Of a stretch of 64,000 nt of DNA, positions 37,907 to 45,944 are shown piece by piece. Made by a program: the position numbers and the translations under genes. Where the stretch lies: the NCBI GenBank assembly GCA_902618795.1, contig CACNCF010000003.1:1-64000 (forward strand). The letters are read 5' to 3'. A model generated the notes under the pieces. The model did not search any database. It saw only the letters and a program-made list of their open reading frames with translations, and was not told the DNA's origin. This stretch comes from an uncultured Prochlorococcus sp. GTDB lineage: Bacteria > Cyanobacteriota > Cyanobacteriia > PCC-6307 > Cyanobiaceae. Numbering within the stretch: the stretch's first letter is position 1; each line of letters begins with the position of its first letter.

Positions 37907-37994
37907 CTTGAGAAATTGATTAATATAAATGTGATCTAGTAGATCAGCATTCTAACTAGAATTCAAATATATTTAACATAGTTTGTATTTAGTA

Positions 37995-38186
37995 ATGCCA
38001 CTATCGTCATACCGGATGCACAGAATTTATCTTGCAGCGACCATGAATTATGGTCTAGGTTCTGATGATCCAGAAGAGTTGGCCTACTACAACAAAATCA
38101 GAAAAAAGATGGCTGACATGAAAAAAGAACCAGTTAAAAAAGGGATACCCCTTAATTGGGATACCCCCGAAGGATTGGATAAATGA
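37995..38186 (+). CDS. Small hypothetical protein (63 aa)
   Basis: From ATG 37995, MPLSSYRMHRIYLAATMNYG then a charged region (DDPEELAYYNKIRKKMADMK). TTG 37983 would add four residues and ATG 38043 is a shorter alternative. Lies 88 bp after the tRNA pair. Its stop overlaps the start of the next small gene (ATGA). Soluble, no recognised family. Confidence 0.55.
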   Translation: MPLSSYRMHRIYLAATMNYGLGSDDPEELAYYNKIRKKMADMKKEPVKKGIPLNWDTPEGLDK

Positions 38187-38269
38187 ACCTGAATACTTTT
38201 TTATTAATTTATGGCAGTCTGATGTTTATTGGTCTGCCTTTACTAATGATTCTTAAAGGCAAAAATTGA
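38183..38269 (+). CDS. 28-aa membrane peptide coupled to the upstream gene
   Basis: ATG overlaps the preceding TGA (ATGA). Sequence MNLNTFLLIYGSLMFIGLPL then LMILKGKN, one hydrophobic helix with a basic end. The overlap and the clean hydrophobic/basic pattern favour a real, translationally coupled microprotein. No family recognised. Confidence 0.5.
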   Translation: MNLNTFLLIYGSLMFIGLPLLMILKGKN

Positions 38270-38411
38270 TCAAAATTTCATACACCTTACCCATATTTAA
38301 ATTCAATTGTTGATCCTTTATCCGTATATGAGAGTACCTCAAACCGTACATATTTATTAGTCGAATGGACTCTCTAACTAGTTAGAACATAGATGTAGTC
38401 GTCATGAGCAA

Positions 38412-38549
38412 ATGTCTACTAAATCCAAACTAAAAGAAGATTATAAATCTGAGATTGAAGAAAGATCAGAAAAAGAACTTCTTGAGGAAGAAATCAGGAA
38501 TCAGCAAACATTGGATAGCTTTGTTGAATCTGAAAAAAACTGGAGTTGA
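38412..38549 (+). CDS. Small charged helical protein (45 aa)
   Basis: MSTKSKLKEDYKSEIEERSE then a continuous Glu/Lys-rich helix (EKELLEEEIRNQQTLDSF) ending EKNWS. Likely a short coiled coil. No family recognised. It is followed 27 bp later by another small gene with a good ribosome-binding site. Confidence 0.45.
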   Translation: MSTKSKLKEDYKSEIEERSEKELLEEEIRNQQTLDSFVESEKNWS

Positions 38550-38576
38550 TTAAATTTATTTATTTAGGAGAAAGTT

Positions 38577-38762
38577 ATGAACTTAAAAAGATCACCATTC
38601 TCAATTCTGGACAAAGACAAAAGAGAAATGGACTATATCAAAGGAGTTTATAAGAGAAAAATTCAAGCTGAAATTGAATCTTATAGAGACCCCGAAGACA
38701 AAGATAAGAGAGATACAATCCAAGCTCAAGATGTATTGATGCTTGATAGGATCTCAATTTAG
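38577..38762 (+). CDS. Small hypothetical protein (61 aa)
   Basis: MNLKRSPFSILDKDKREMDY, then a basic helix (IKGVYKRKIQAEIESYRDPED) and IQAQDVLMLDRISI. Start is preceded by TAGGAGAAAGTT, an unusually good Shine-Dalgarno for this genome. Converges with the next minus-strand gene with no gap. Unknown function. Confidence 0.6.
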   Translation: MNLKRSPFSILDKDKREMDYIKGVYKRKIQAEIESYRDPEDKDKRDTIQAQDVLMLDRISI

Positions 38763-39059
38763 TTATTTTTTTTTCTTCTTCTTCTTATCTTTCTTCTTCT
38801 TTACCTTTTCATAAACCTCATCAGCCTTCTGTTCAATACTGTCAAGCTTATTTGAGATTTCTTTTATAGCTTCTGCTTTTCCTTCTTTAACTAAAGTATT
38901 ACTTAACTCAATAATTTTAACTGGCTCTCCTTTAACTACAGTATCTTTTGTCTCTTCAGTTTTAATTCCAAACTTACCTTTTATAAAATTGGCTATAAAT
39001 ATAAGAACAGGTACATGGGCTAGACCACCTATTACTATTCTTGTTTCTGAATAAGCCAT
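38763..39059 (-). CDS. Membrane-anchored protein with Lys-rich tail (98 aa)
   Basis: One N-terminal hydrophobic stretch (GGLAHVPVLIFIANFIKG), then a charged helical region predicted to coil (ALIKE..NKLDSIEQKADEVYEKV) and an extreme poly-lysine tail (KKKKDKKKKKKK). The basic tail suggests nucleic acid or acidic-surface contact; that is only an inference. No family recognised. Confidence 0.6.
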   Translation of the reverse strand: MAYSETRIVIGGLAHVPVLIFIANFIKGKFGIKTEETKDTVVKGEPVKIIELSNTLVKEGKAEAIKEISNKLDSIEQKADEVYEKVKKKKDKKKKKKK

Positions 39060-39200
39060 TTAATAGTTAAAAGAACTGAAATATTTAAGCATAAATTTAA
39101 TTTTTAAATTCGTTTTATTAAGCCAATAAATATTAGTAATCATTTCTTGATTCGTAGATTAAAATTCTTGCTATTAATTAAGTAGAGACTTTTTTATTAA

Positions 39201-39290
39201 ATGCCATTAGACGTATTTCTAATGAACATGTGTGTTGTAGTTATAGCATTGCTTATCAGAAGAGAAATCAAACTTAAGAAGGCAAGATAA
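39201..39290 (+). CDS. 29-aa membrane microprotein
   Basis: MPLDVFLMNMCVVVIALLIR followed by REIKLKKAR: one hydrophobic helix and a strongly basic C-terminus, fitting an inserted peptide with cytoplasmic tail. Next microprotein starts 3 bp after its stop. Confidence 0.5.
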   Translation: MPLDVFLMNMCVVVIALLIRREIKLKKAR

Positions 39291-39293
39291 ATT

Positions 39294-39413
39294 ATGAAAA
39301 CACAAATTTTAAAAGAGCATTATATTCCAAATATCCATGCTATTACCATTTTACTAATGCTTCTTCTATGTCTATGGTTACCTCTAGCACTCAGATTCTT
39401 ATTAATAATTTAA
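39294..39413 (+). CDS. 39-aa membrane microprotein
   Basis: MKTQILKEHYIPNIHAITIL then LMLLLCLWLPLALRFLLII, a hydrophobic C-terminal helix. Three bases downstream of the 29-aa microprotein, forming a two-gene unit. No family recognised. Confidence 0.5.
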   Translation: MKTQILKEHYIPNIHAITILLMLLLCLWLPLALRFLLII

Positions 39414-39536
39414 TCGAATTAATTAGTTAATACGCTTATCCTAAAACTCTGCTATACCCATAATTTTGTTTTAAAGATCTTATATGGAAATCCTGTTTCG
39501 AATTATTTGTATGGATTTAAATAGTTAGTGTTTAGA

Positions 39537-39821
39537 CTACTCAGAAACCCAACTTGTGATTTTCGTTGTGCTATAAATATGCCCACCAGATTCTATATTC
39601 TTGATGGTTTCTGGATCTGAAAAAACATGCTTAGCCACACCTTCTTCAGCTTGATGAATAACAATAACTTCTTTTGGATCAATTAAACTTTTGCCACGAT
39701 ATAGAGGAGTAAGTCCTACCGTTTTATGAAATTCATCTATTTCTGGACTATCAAACATTTTTACCCACTCCTCATAAGTATTTGAAAGTTTAAAGGTGAA
39801 AACAGTAGTTTCAATAGTCAT
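39537..39821 (-). CDS. DUF3764 family small protein
   Basis: 94 aa, MTIETTVFTFKLSNTYEEWV, with KMFDSPEIDEFHK, PLYRGKSLIDPKEVIVIHQA and HIYSTTKITSW. This matches the DUF3764 pattern from marine picocyanobacteria, a small alpha/beta-barrel-like fold. Third of three adjacent minus-strand genes of similar size and likely related fold. Confidence 0.75.
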   Translation of the reverse strand: MTIETTVFTFKLSNTYEEWVKMFDSPEIDEFHKTVGLTPLYRGKSLIDPKEVIVIHQAEEGVAKHVFSDPETIKNIESGGHIYSTTKITSWVSE

Positions 39822-39849
39822 AAAAAAAAGCTAATTGCTATTTATTTTA

Positions 39850-39864
39850 GATCGACTGTCAATA
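39850..39864 (-). repeat. 15-bp repeat GATCGACTGTCAATA, copy 1
   Basis: Lies immediately after the stop of the gene at 39866-40213. Identical to the copy at 40317-40331, which lies just after the stop of the neighbouring gene. Perfect 15-bp match at equivalent 3' positions. Confidence 0.7.
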
Positions 39865-39865
39865 A

Positions 39866-40213
39866 TCAAGAAAAAACTGGTGGATAAGGTGTTTGCCCAT
39901 TCATTAATGATGTGTCAATTGGTTTACAGATATTCATCAGAGCATCTTGTCCAAAACCTGGACCAGAGGGGCCATCTATAAACTCCTGAAAATCTTCAGC
40001 AGAAATACCCTCTTTTACTTCCCAAAAACAATATACAGGACCAGTTTTAGTTACGGCATTTGCAGAATGGTTAAAAAATCCTTTTTCTTTATTAGCTGCA
40101 ACCGCATCATCCCATCCACCACCTGGTGACATTGCCGCATAAGCTGTTTCCCACCATTTTTCAGCTTTTCCTGCCTTAAATTCATGATGAACAATATAAA
40201 AAGTTGATGCCAT
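39866..40213 (-). CDS. Small dimeric alpha/beta-barrel-like protein (115 aa), unknown function
   Basis: MASTFYIVHHEFKAGKAEKW, WWETAYAAMSPGGGWDD, then VYCFWEVKEGISAEDFQEFI. The pattern of an N-terminal strand with H, a helix with WW, then CFWEVKEG is like DABB/ABM-type folds. Sits between a DUF3764 gene and an ABM-domain gene. No exact family; substrate unknown. Confidence 0.7.
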   Translation of the reverse strand: MASTFYIVHHEFKAGKAEKWWETAYAAMSPGGGWDDAVAANKEKGFFNHSANAVTKTGPVYCFWEVKEGISAEDFQEFIDGPSGPGFGQDALMNICKPIDTSLMNGQTPYPPVFS

Positions 40214-40289
40214 AAAAATAATATTTGTATTGATAATAAAGCTACTTGATATAAGTAAAGGGATGATTAATTTATTTTGAATTCCTAAA

Positions 40290-40313
40290 TAAAAAAGGGG
40301 GCTAAAAGCCCCT
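40290..40313 (-). terminator. Intrinsic terminator of the ABM-domain gene
   Basis: On the minus strand: AGGGGCTTTTAGCCCCC stem (6 GC-rich pairs, 3-nt loop) followed by TTTTTTATTT. It separates the gene at 40345-40698 from the one at 39866-40213. Confidence 0.85.
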
Positions 40314-40316
40314 AGC

Positions 40317-40331
40317 GATCGACTGTCAATA
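40317..40331 (-). repeat. 15-bp repeat GATCGACTGTCAATA, copy 2
   Basis: Between the stop of the ABM-domain gene and its terminator. Identical to copy 1 at 39850-39864. Confidence 0.7.
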
Positions 40332-40344
40332 TATACAATCTAAA

Positions 40345-40698
40345 TCAGAATCCAGATATTGCTTCATAGAAATCAGCGTCTGGGAGTATTTCTTTCAAGG
40401 GTTCGATCTCCTTAGCTGGGCCTTGGACCTGCACAGTAATATCTGACACTTCAAAAAGCTTAGGAATCATATGTCCCATATTTTTGAGATGAAATAAAGC
40501 AGCGGCACCATCTTTATATGCCTCTCTTACATAAGCCTTATCTGACCCGCATGTAGTGATATTAAAAAAAAGGCAGTCTGGTTCATTAGCTTTTGTTAGC
40601 TCCAAAATTTCTTCTAGAAGAGCTATGCACTGGTCCATCTTCCCATCCTTGATTGTGAAGTGGGGATGGATAGAAACCATGGATGTATCGAGAGACAT
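40345..40698 (-). CDS. Antibiotic biosynthesis monooxygenase (ABM) domain protein
   Basis: 117 aa. VSIHPHFTIKDGKMDQCIAL, then LLEEILELTKANEPDCLFFN, AYVREAYKDGAAALFHLKNM: the dimeric ferredoxin-like ABM fold, with the usual EAYxDxxAxxxHL block. Such proteins are small monooxygenases or signal-binding proteins; the substrate is unknown. Own terminator downstream. Confidence 0.82.
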   Translation of the reverse strand: MSLDTSMVSIHPHFTIKDGKMDQCIALLEEILELTKANEPDCLFFNITTCGSDKAYVREAYKDGAAALFHLKNMGHMIPKLFEVSDITVQVQGPAKEIEPLKEILPDADFYEAISGF

Positions 40699-40838
40699 TA
40701 ATTTATAGATATTTCTCCTATCTTTTTAGCAACTAATTTTGATAAACAAGTTAAAAATATAGATTATCTAAAAATTAAGAATTTTAATTTGGTATCGCAT
40801 GTACCGTTTATACGTTTTTTGAAAGCTATTAATTGGAT

Positions 40839-41021
40839 ATGAGTTATTTTGCTGAACCAAACCATATTGAATATGATGCATGGTTCGATGAAAACATCGA
40901 CCCAGTGGATCTTGTTAATTACTCAGATGAAAAGGAGTTCAGTGATTCGGTACACTTTAAGTTCCATAAGATGTCCACTAGAAATTTAACGATTGGTTCT
41001 TCTGATAATTTTCACTGGTAA
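40839..41021 (+). CDS. Acidic small protein (60 aa), unknown
   Basis: MSYFAEPNHIEYDAWFDENI then DPVDLVNYSDEKEFSDSVHF, ending FHKMSTRNLTIGSS and NFHW. Highly acidic, soluble. Start at ATG 40839; TTG 40833 is two codons earlier. No family recognised. Confidence 0.5.
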   Translation: MSYFAEPNHIEYDAWFDENIDPVDLVNYSDEKEFSDSVHFKFHKMSTRNLTIGSSDNFHW

Positions 41022-41057
41022 GTAAAAGATTTTTCACTACATAGATAGTTGTGAATC

Positions 41058-41435
41058 TTACGCAGAATATGTTCCATCACTTTCTCTTCGCGCCTTAGCT
41101 AATACAATTTCATCTACAACTTTTTCAATCATGTAAGCACTCTTTTTACCAAAGCATTTTTCTTTTTTTATACTCTCAAAATCATTTGGGATTAAAGTAT
41201 TATTTTCACAACAATCGCATTTAATATCAATTTTCTTACCTCTGAGAACCTCCAAAGCTCTAGAAAAAATCCATTGCTGAACTGAAATACTTTCCCAACT
41301 ATCAAAATTAGACCATTCATCAAAATCCCTATTAAGGATGCCTTTTAATCCATCAGCCTGATTTACATATACTAAGTTTGAATCTTTTCTTGGTTCATCA
41401 TTAATACCAATTGTTTTGACAGAATTTTGATTCAT
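41058..41435 (-). CDS. Hypothetical protein (125 aa) with Cys pair
   Basis: Middle segment VQQWIFSRALEVLRGKKIDI then KCDCCENNTLI with a CxCC cluster, ending in a basic helix. Soluble. Cys cluster may bind metal; not matched to a family. Upstream neighbour on the same strand is the DUF985 cupin (70 bp). Confidence 0.6.
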   Translation of the reverse strand: MNQNSVKTIGINDEPRKDSNLVYVNQADGLKGILNRDFDEWSNFDSWESISVQQWIFSRALEVLRGKKIDIKCDCCENNTLIPNDFESIKKEKCFGKKSAYMIEKVVDEIVLAKARRESDGTYSA

Positions 41436-41505
41436 TAAATATAGATTGATTGAGTAGCCTTATTAATCTAGAGGATAATTCCAAAAATATAAACAAAAAA
41501 ATGTC

Positions 41506-41973
41506 TCAAATAAGATCATTAATTGCTTTATCCAATCTAGAAGTATGATTTGTATTTCTGAGTAATTCAAAATCTTTAAAATCAAAGCCAGGTCCAACAC
41601 AACAACTCACTAAAGTAAATTCGCCTGTACTTTTTGCAGCTTGCCAATATCCAGATGGGATCATTTCTACTGGATTATTGGAATCTAAAATTAAATTTCT
41701 TATTAACTTATTATCATCATCTAGGCACCATAAATTCAGTGGATCGCCCCTTAAATAAATCCAAATTTCATCAGCATTTTTTACTCTGTGCCAAGCACTT
41801 TTTGCATCTCTCTCCAAAAGATAATAAATTCCCGTGATAAAATTTCTACTTTGGCCATCTTCCCTTATTAGAGAATTCTCACTCCTTACTATCTCTCTAA
41901 ACCATCCACCCTCAGGATGAGGAGATAAATTTAATTGTTTAATTATTTCTATGTTTTTTTTATTAGGATTCAC
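41506..41973 (-). CDS. DUF985 cupin-domain protein
   Basis: 155 aa. Begins with LNLSPHPEGGWFREIVRS, the DUF985 signature; then GIYYLLERDAKSAWHRVKNAD and EIWIYLRGDPL, the cupin His/Glu region; and SCCVGPGFDFKDFEL. Predicted metal-binding cupin of unknown substrate. Confidence 0.88.
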   Translation of the reverse strand: MNPNKKNIEIIKQLNLSPHPEGGWFREIVRSENSLIREDGQSRNFITGIYYLLERDAKSAWHRVKNADEIWIYLRGDPLNLWCLDDDNKLIRNLILDSNNPVEMIPSGYWQAAKSTGEFTLVSCCVGPGFDFKDFELLRNTNHTSRLDKAINDLI

Positions 41974-42055
41974 ATCACAAAAATATATTTTAAATTTCTC
42001 TTATACTTAAAAGCTAACTGAAAATAAATCAAAATAAACTATATTTTCTAAAAAA

Positions 42056-42199
42056 TTAAGCACAAATAACTGACAAATCTACAAAATTTTTATTTTCATC
42101 TGCCAGTTCAGTAATGATTCTATTGAGCCATTCAGAGGTCGTTTCACAATAGCCTACATTTAAAATAGTTTTTTGCTTTGCTGTTTCTTCTTTATTCAT
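42056..42199 (-). CDS. Small hypothetical protein (47 aa)
   Basis: MNKEETAKQKTILNVGYCET, TSEWLNRIITELADENKNF, VDLSVICA. Soluble, mixed composition, believable helix pattern. 83 bp upstream of the cupin gene on the same strand. No family recognised. Confidence 0.5.
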   Translation of the reverse strand: MNKEETAKQKTILNVGYCETTSEWLNRIITELADENKNFVDLSVICA

Positions 42200-42381
42200 A
42201 GTTAAAGTATTTTTTTATAAATTAGTCTTAAATTAAATCTATGTGAATAAGTCTTAATTACTATCTATTTTAAAAAGTTGTATTTAATACATATTTAAGA
42301 ACTGCTAGTAAACAAATAAAATTAAATCGTTGACAAGAAAATGTATACAAGTAAGAGTAGAAAAAATTTATTATTTAACCT

Positions 42382-42567
42382 ATGAATAACATCAAGATTG
42401 AGGAATTGATGAAAGCAAGGTTCGATGGTATTGCTAATAGAATTGGGCAATTAAGCAAAAGGGAAAGTGAGTCTTTATTACTTGAGCATCTTGAGTGGTT
42501 GGAGGGAGGATGGGAGACTGAAGAAATCTTATTTTTAAAAAAGCCCTACAGAAAATGGTGGTTCTAA
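42382..42567 (+). CDS. Small helical protein (61 aa)
   Basis: MNNIKIEELMKARFDGIANR, IGQLSKRESESLLLEHLEWL, then KKPYRKWWF. Two amphipathic helices with an aromatic/basic end. Preceded by a 180 bp gene-free AT-rich stretch. Converges with thiD. Unknown function. Confidence 0.6.
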   Translation: MNNIKIEELMKARFDGIANRIGQLSKRESESLLLEHLEWLEGGWETEEILFLKKPYRKWWF

Positions 42568-42585
42568 CTCCACTTCTATAAATAA

Positions 42586-43365
42586 TTAATGATGGCCTAA
42601 GGGACCAGGGCCAGAGCCTATTTTATAAGATTTATCTAAAGATTTCTCAACAAATAATTTCGCTTTTTGTATGGAATCTAATAGATCAAAACCTAAAGCC
42701 TTGTAACCACAAATAGCAGCACTCAAAGTACAGCCGCTACCGTGGGTATTTTTTGTATTTATAAAATTATTAAAAAGCCACTCTTTTCTACCATTTAAGT
42801 CAAGGAAAAAATCCTTCCCTTTCATATCTTTTAAACCGCCACCTTTTATAAGTACCGCTTTAGCTCCAAGACTAATAATTTTTTTTGCTGAATTTTCGAT
42901 ATCTTCTTTACTCCTTATTTCTAAACCAGAAAGAAGATTTGCTTCATAAATATTTGGAGTTACCAAATCAGCAATTGGTAATAAGAGTTTTTTATAAGCA
43001 TTAATAGCAGAATCTTCCAGTAATTTAGAACCAGTTCTTGTAACCATTACTGGGTCAATAATTTTTGTTATTTTGTATGTATTTAATTTTGAAGCAGTAT
43101 CATTAATTATCCTTTCATTTAATAACATTCCAGTTTTTAAGGCATCAATAGCAAAATCAGCAAATAAAGTATCTAACTGATTTAATAAAGTATTCTTCTC
43201 TACTGGTTGAACGCATGTAACCTCTATACTATTTTGTGCGGTAATACATGTAATAACAGAACATCCATGTACTTTAAGGGCCATGAAAGTTCTCAAGTCA
43301 GCCTGTATGCCTGCTCCACCCCCAGAGTCACTACCGCCTATTGAAAGTGCAATTTTAGAATACAT
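42586..43365 (-). CDS. thiD: Hydroxymethylpyrimidine/phosphomethylpyrimidine kinase
   Basis: 259 aa ribokinase-fold kinase of thiamine synthesis. N-terminal SIGGSDSGGGAGIQADLRTF; KTGMLLNERI; C-terminal NTHGSGCTLSAAICGY containing the catalytic anion hole. Follows the TenA-family gene on the same strand (49 bp). Confidence 0.95.
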   Translation of the reverse strand: MYSKIALSIGGSDSGGGAGIQADLRTFMALKVHGCSVITCITAQNSIEVTCVQPVEKNTLLNQLDTLFADFAIDALKTGMLLNERIINDTASKLNTYKITKIIDPVMVTRTGSKLLEDSAINAYKKLLLPIADLVTPNIYEANLLSGLEIRSKEDIENSAKKIISLGAKAVLIKGGGLKDMKGKDFFLDLNGRKEWLFNNFINTKNTHGSGCTLSAAICGYKALGFDLLDSIQKAKLFVEKSLDKSYKIGSGPGPLGHH

Positions 43366-43414
43366 AATTTATTAACTCGTTTTTGAAAGTACTATAAATA
43401 AATTTTAATTTAAA

Positions 43415-44038
43415 TCAAAAATCTGAATATGCATTAAAAAAATCTAACTCCAATTCCATAGCTCTTCTGTATAAATATTTCGCCTGATTAATATCATATG
43501 TTTCTTTATTTGCCTCAATAAGATTTTCAAGTGAATCTGCTAGCTTTTCAAAGCTCTCATCAGAATAAGTAATTATCCATTCTTTATATTTAATGTCAAA
43601 ATCCTCCTTATACAATCTTTTTCCTATCCAAGAATAAAGTCGCATACATGGAGTCATTGCAAACATTATTTCAACAGAGCTAAGTCTTTTGGAAGTATCA
43701 TCAAGAAAATCTGTATAATTTTTAGTTGCTTTTTTTATATAGTTATTAGACAAATTAATATCCCATTCTTTTGCATACGTTTCATGAAGTATTAACTCCT
43801 CTGAAACGCCCATTAACAGTTCACTTAACTTCCTTATTGAGTACTTATCTTTTGATTTGGAAACAGCAAGACCATAAGCCTTAGCAAAAGTCTCTAAAAA
43901 GAAATAATCTTGAGCTAAATATTCTTGAAATATATTTTTAGGGAGACTTCCATTCTTTAAACCTTGAACAAATTTTGTATTTAAACTTAGTAAAGCAATC
44001 TCATAATTATCCTCCCAAAGTTTTTTTGTTATTTTCAT
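43415..44038 (-). CDS. TenA family protein (thiaminase II-like)
   Basis: 207 aa helical protein. N-terminal FVQGLKNGSLPKNIFQEYLA and QDYFFLETFAKAYGLA; AMTPCMRLYSWIGKRL carries a Cys at the usual TenA_C nucleophile position; C-terminal RRAMELELDFFNAY has the acidic residue. Hydrolyses aminopyrimidines for HMP salvage, supplying ThiD encoded just downstream. Confidence 0.88.
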   Translation of the reverse strand: MKITKKLWEDNYEIALLSLNTKFVQGLKNGSLPKNIFQEYLAQDYFFLETFAKAYGLAVSKSKDKYSIRKLSELLMGVSEELILHETYAKEWDINLSNNYIKKATKNYTDFLDDTSKRLSSVEIMFAMTPCMRLYSWIGKRLYKEDFDIKYKEWIITYSDESFEKLADSLENLIEANKETYDINQAKYLYRRAMELELDFFNAYSDF

Positions 44039-44124
44039 TTTTTTGATTTTTAGTTATTCTAAAATTTTTTATATTTTTTAACTACAAACTTAATCTTATT
44101 TTTCTAGGATTAAAAGAAAAAATT

Positions 44125-45621
44125 ATGAAAGAAATAAATATCTTATGGTTTAAGAAAGATTTAAGAGTTTTTGATAACGAAGCTCTCTGTGAGTCTATAA
44201 AAGACAATGATATTTTACCTATTTATATTATTGAGTTAGATATTTGGAGACAAAATACTCATTCAGATAGACAATGGCAATTTTGCAAAGAAAGTTTAAT
44301 AGATTTAAGAAATGCACTTGCTGAGATTGGACAACCATTAATTATTAGGACTGGGAATGTTATTAATATATTTAATGAAATTAGTTCAAAATTTAAAATC
44401 AAAGGTATATATAGCCATCAAGAAACCGGAGATTGGCTTACTTATAAAAGAGATCAAAAAGTAAGAGAATGGGCTTTAAGCAAAAATATTATTTGGAAGG
44501 AATTTCTACAATTTTCAGTTTTTAGAGGAAATTTAGATAGGAATAATTGGTCTAAAAAGTGGCAAAAAAATTCCGAAAAAAACTTACTTAAAGCTCCATT
44601 AAGAATTAATCCTATTAACTTTAATATTGGAGAAATACCCTCAGACGAGATTTTTTCCTTTAAAAATGAAAAGTGTCCAGGAAGAATGCAAGGCGGAAGA
44701 AAGAGAGGTTTAGAGAGAATGCAATACTTCTTTAGTAATAAATTAGATTCTTATTCAAAAGATATATCTAGCCCAGAAAAATCATTTGATAGTTGTACAA
44801 GATTATCCCCATATATTTGTTGGGGATGCATTTCATTAAAAGAAATTTTTAAAAAGGCAAATATATCAAAAAACAATAATTCTACGATGTTAAAAAGCAG
44901 ATTAACTTGGCATTGTCATTTTATTCAGAAACTTGAAAGTGAACCAGAACTAGAGTTTAGGGAATACCATCCTTTTTTTAAAAATATTAGAGAAAAAAAT
45001 AATGAATTACTTTATTCATGGAGTTCAGGTAATACGGGCTTTCCTTTTATAGATGCATGTATGCGTTCATTAAATTTCAATGGATGGATTAACTTCAGGA
45101 TGCGAGCGATGTTAATGTCTTTTGCTAGCTATAATTTATGGCTACCATGGCAAGATTCAGGTTCTGAATTAGCAAATAAATTTGTAGATTATGAGCCTGG
45201 AATACATTGGAACCAATGCCAAATGCAATCTGGAACTACCTCTATAAATACGAATAGAATTTATAATCCTATTAAGCAGGGAAAAGATCATGATCCTCAA
45301 GGTAAATTTATAAAAAAATGGATACCAGAATTAAAAGATATATCACTTAATTTCATTCATGAACCATGGCTACTATCTAGATTTAATCAAGAAGAATATG
45401 AACAAATTAATTACATAAGACCAATAATTGACATTCCAATTAGCACTAAAACTGCAAAGAAGAAAATTCAGGAAATCACTAAAAAGGATGGATATTGGGA
45501 TATCTCAAAAGAAATTTATTTAAAGCATGGCTCTAGAAAAAGGCCTAGAAAAAACATAAATAATAAAAAAAATGTTTCTAAGGAAAAGGGAAAACAATAC
45601 GAACTGAAATTAGATTTCTAA
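44125..45621 (+). CDS. Cryptochrome/DNA photolyase family protein (non-FeS)
   Basis: 498 aa. N-terminal antenna-type domain starts ILWFKKDLRVFDNEAL. FAD-binding half: CTRLSPYICWGCISLKEIF, RLTWHCHFIQKLESEPELE, GNTGFPFIDACMRSLNFNGW, FRMRAMLMSFASYNLWLPW, and DYEPGIHWNQCQMQSGTTSI. The last block differs from the classical class I NNGGWQW segment, so it belongs to a divergent subfamily. Likely CPD repair under light. Unrelated in detail to the photolyase-like gene at 3.2-4.7 kb. Divergent from the TenA gene. Confidence 0.88.
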   Translation: MKEINILWFKKDLRVFDNEALCESIKDNDILPIYIIELDIWRQNTHSDRQWQFCKESLIDLRNALAEIGQPLIIRTGNVINIFNEISSKFKIKGIYSHQETGDWLTYKRDQKVREWALSKNIIWKEFLQFSVFRGNLDRNNWSKKWQKNSEKNLLKAPLRINPINFNIGEIPSDEIFSFKNEKCPGRMQGGRKRGLERMQYFFSNKLDSYSKDISSPEKSFDSCTRLSPYICWGCISLKEIFKKANISKNNNSTMLKSRLTWHCHFIQKLESEPELEFREYHPFFKNIREKNNELLYSWSSGNTGFPFIDACMRSLNFNGWINFRMRAMLMSFASYNLWLPWQDSGSELANKFVDYEPGIHWNQCQMQSGTTSINTNRIYNPIKQGKDHDPQGKFIKKWIPELKDISLNFIHEPWLLSRFNQEEYEQINYIRPIIDIPISTKTAKKKIQEITKKDGYWDISKEIYLKHGSRKRPRKNINNKKNVSKEKGKQYELKLDF

Positions 45622-45747
45622 ATTTTATTGTCAGAAATTTCCAGATTTCTTTTAGCGCCTAGGAAAGTTTTTAAATTTTGAAATTAAATAAATAATTCCA
45701 CGATGAACTAATGCAAGCTTTAATGTATTTATTAGATTTTATTAATC

Positions 45748-45921
45748 ATGTCTGAAAGATTTCAATGGGACGATACCAATAGTTCTGGTATATGGTGGAG
45801 TACTAATGTAAGTATTCGAGACGAGTGCATTTTGCTCAAAGAAGATACTCAATGCGAAGATTCTGATATCGTCGAACTTCTTAGGAGTATTGCACAAAAT
45901 ATTGAAGATAATGGCCTTTAA
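45748..45921 (+). CDS. Small acidic protein (57 aa)
   Basis: MSERFQWDDTNSSGIWWSTN, VSIRDECILLKEDTQCEDSD, IVELLRSIAQNIEDNGL. Acidic, soluble, two Cys. Codon use and composition look coding. Lies between the photolyase and the iminopeptidase. No family recognised. Confidence 0.55.
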   Translation: MSERFQWDDTNSSGIWWSTNVSIRDECILLKEDTQCEDSDIVELLRSIAQNIEDNGL

Positions 45922-45944
45922 TTTTTAAAGGAATATTCTCTCTT

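Noticed and set aside
44039-44124. TPP riboswitch between thiamine salvage genes and photolyase
   Set aside because: I looked for the CTGAGA and GAACCTGAT elements of a THI box and found neither.
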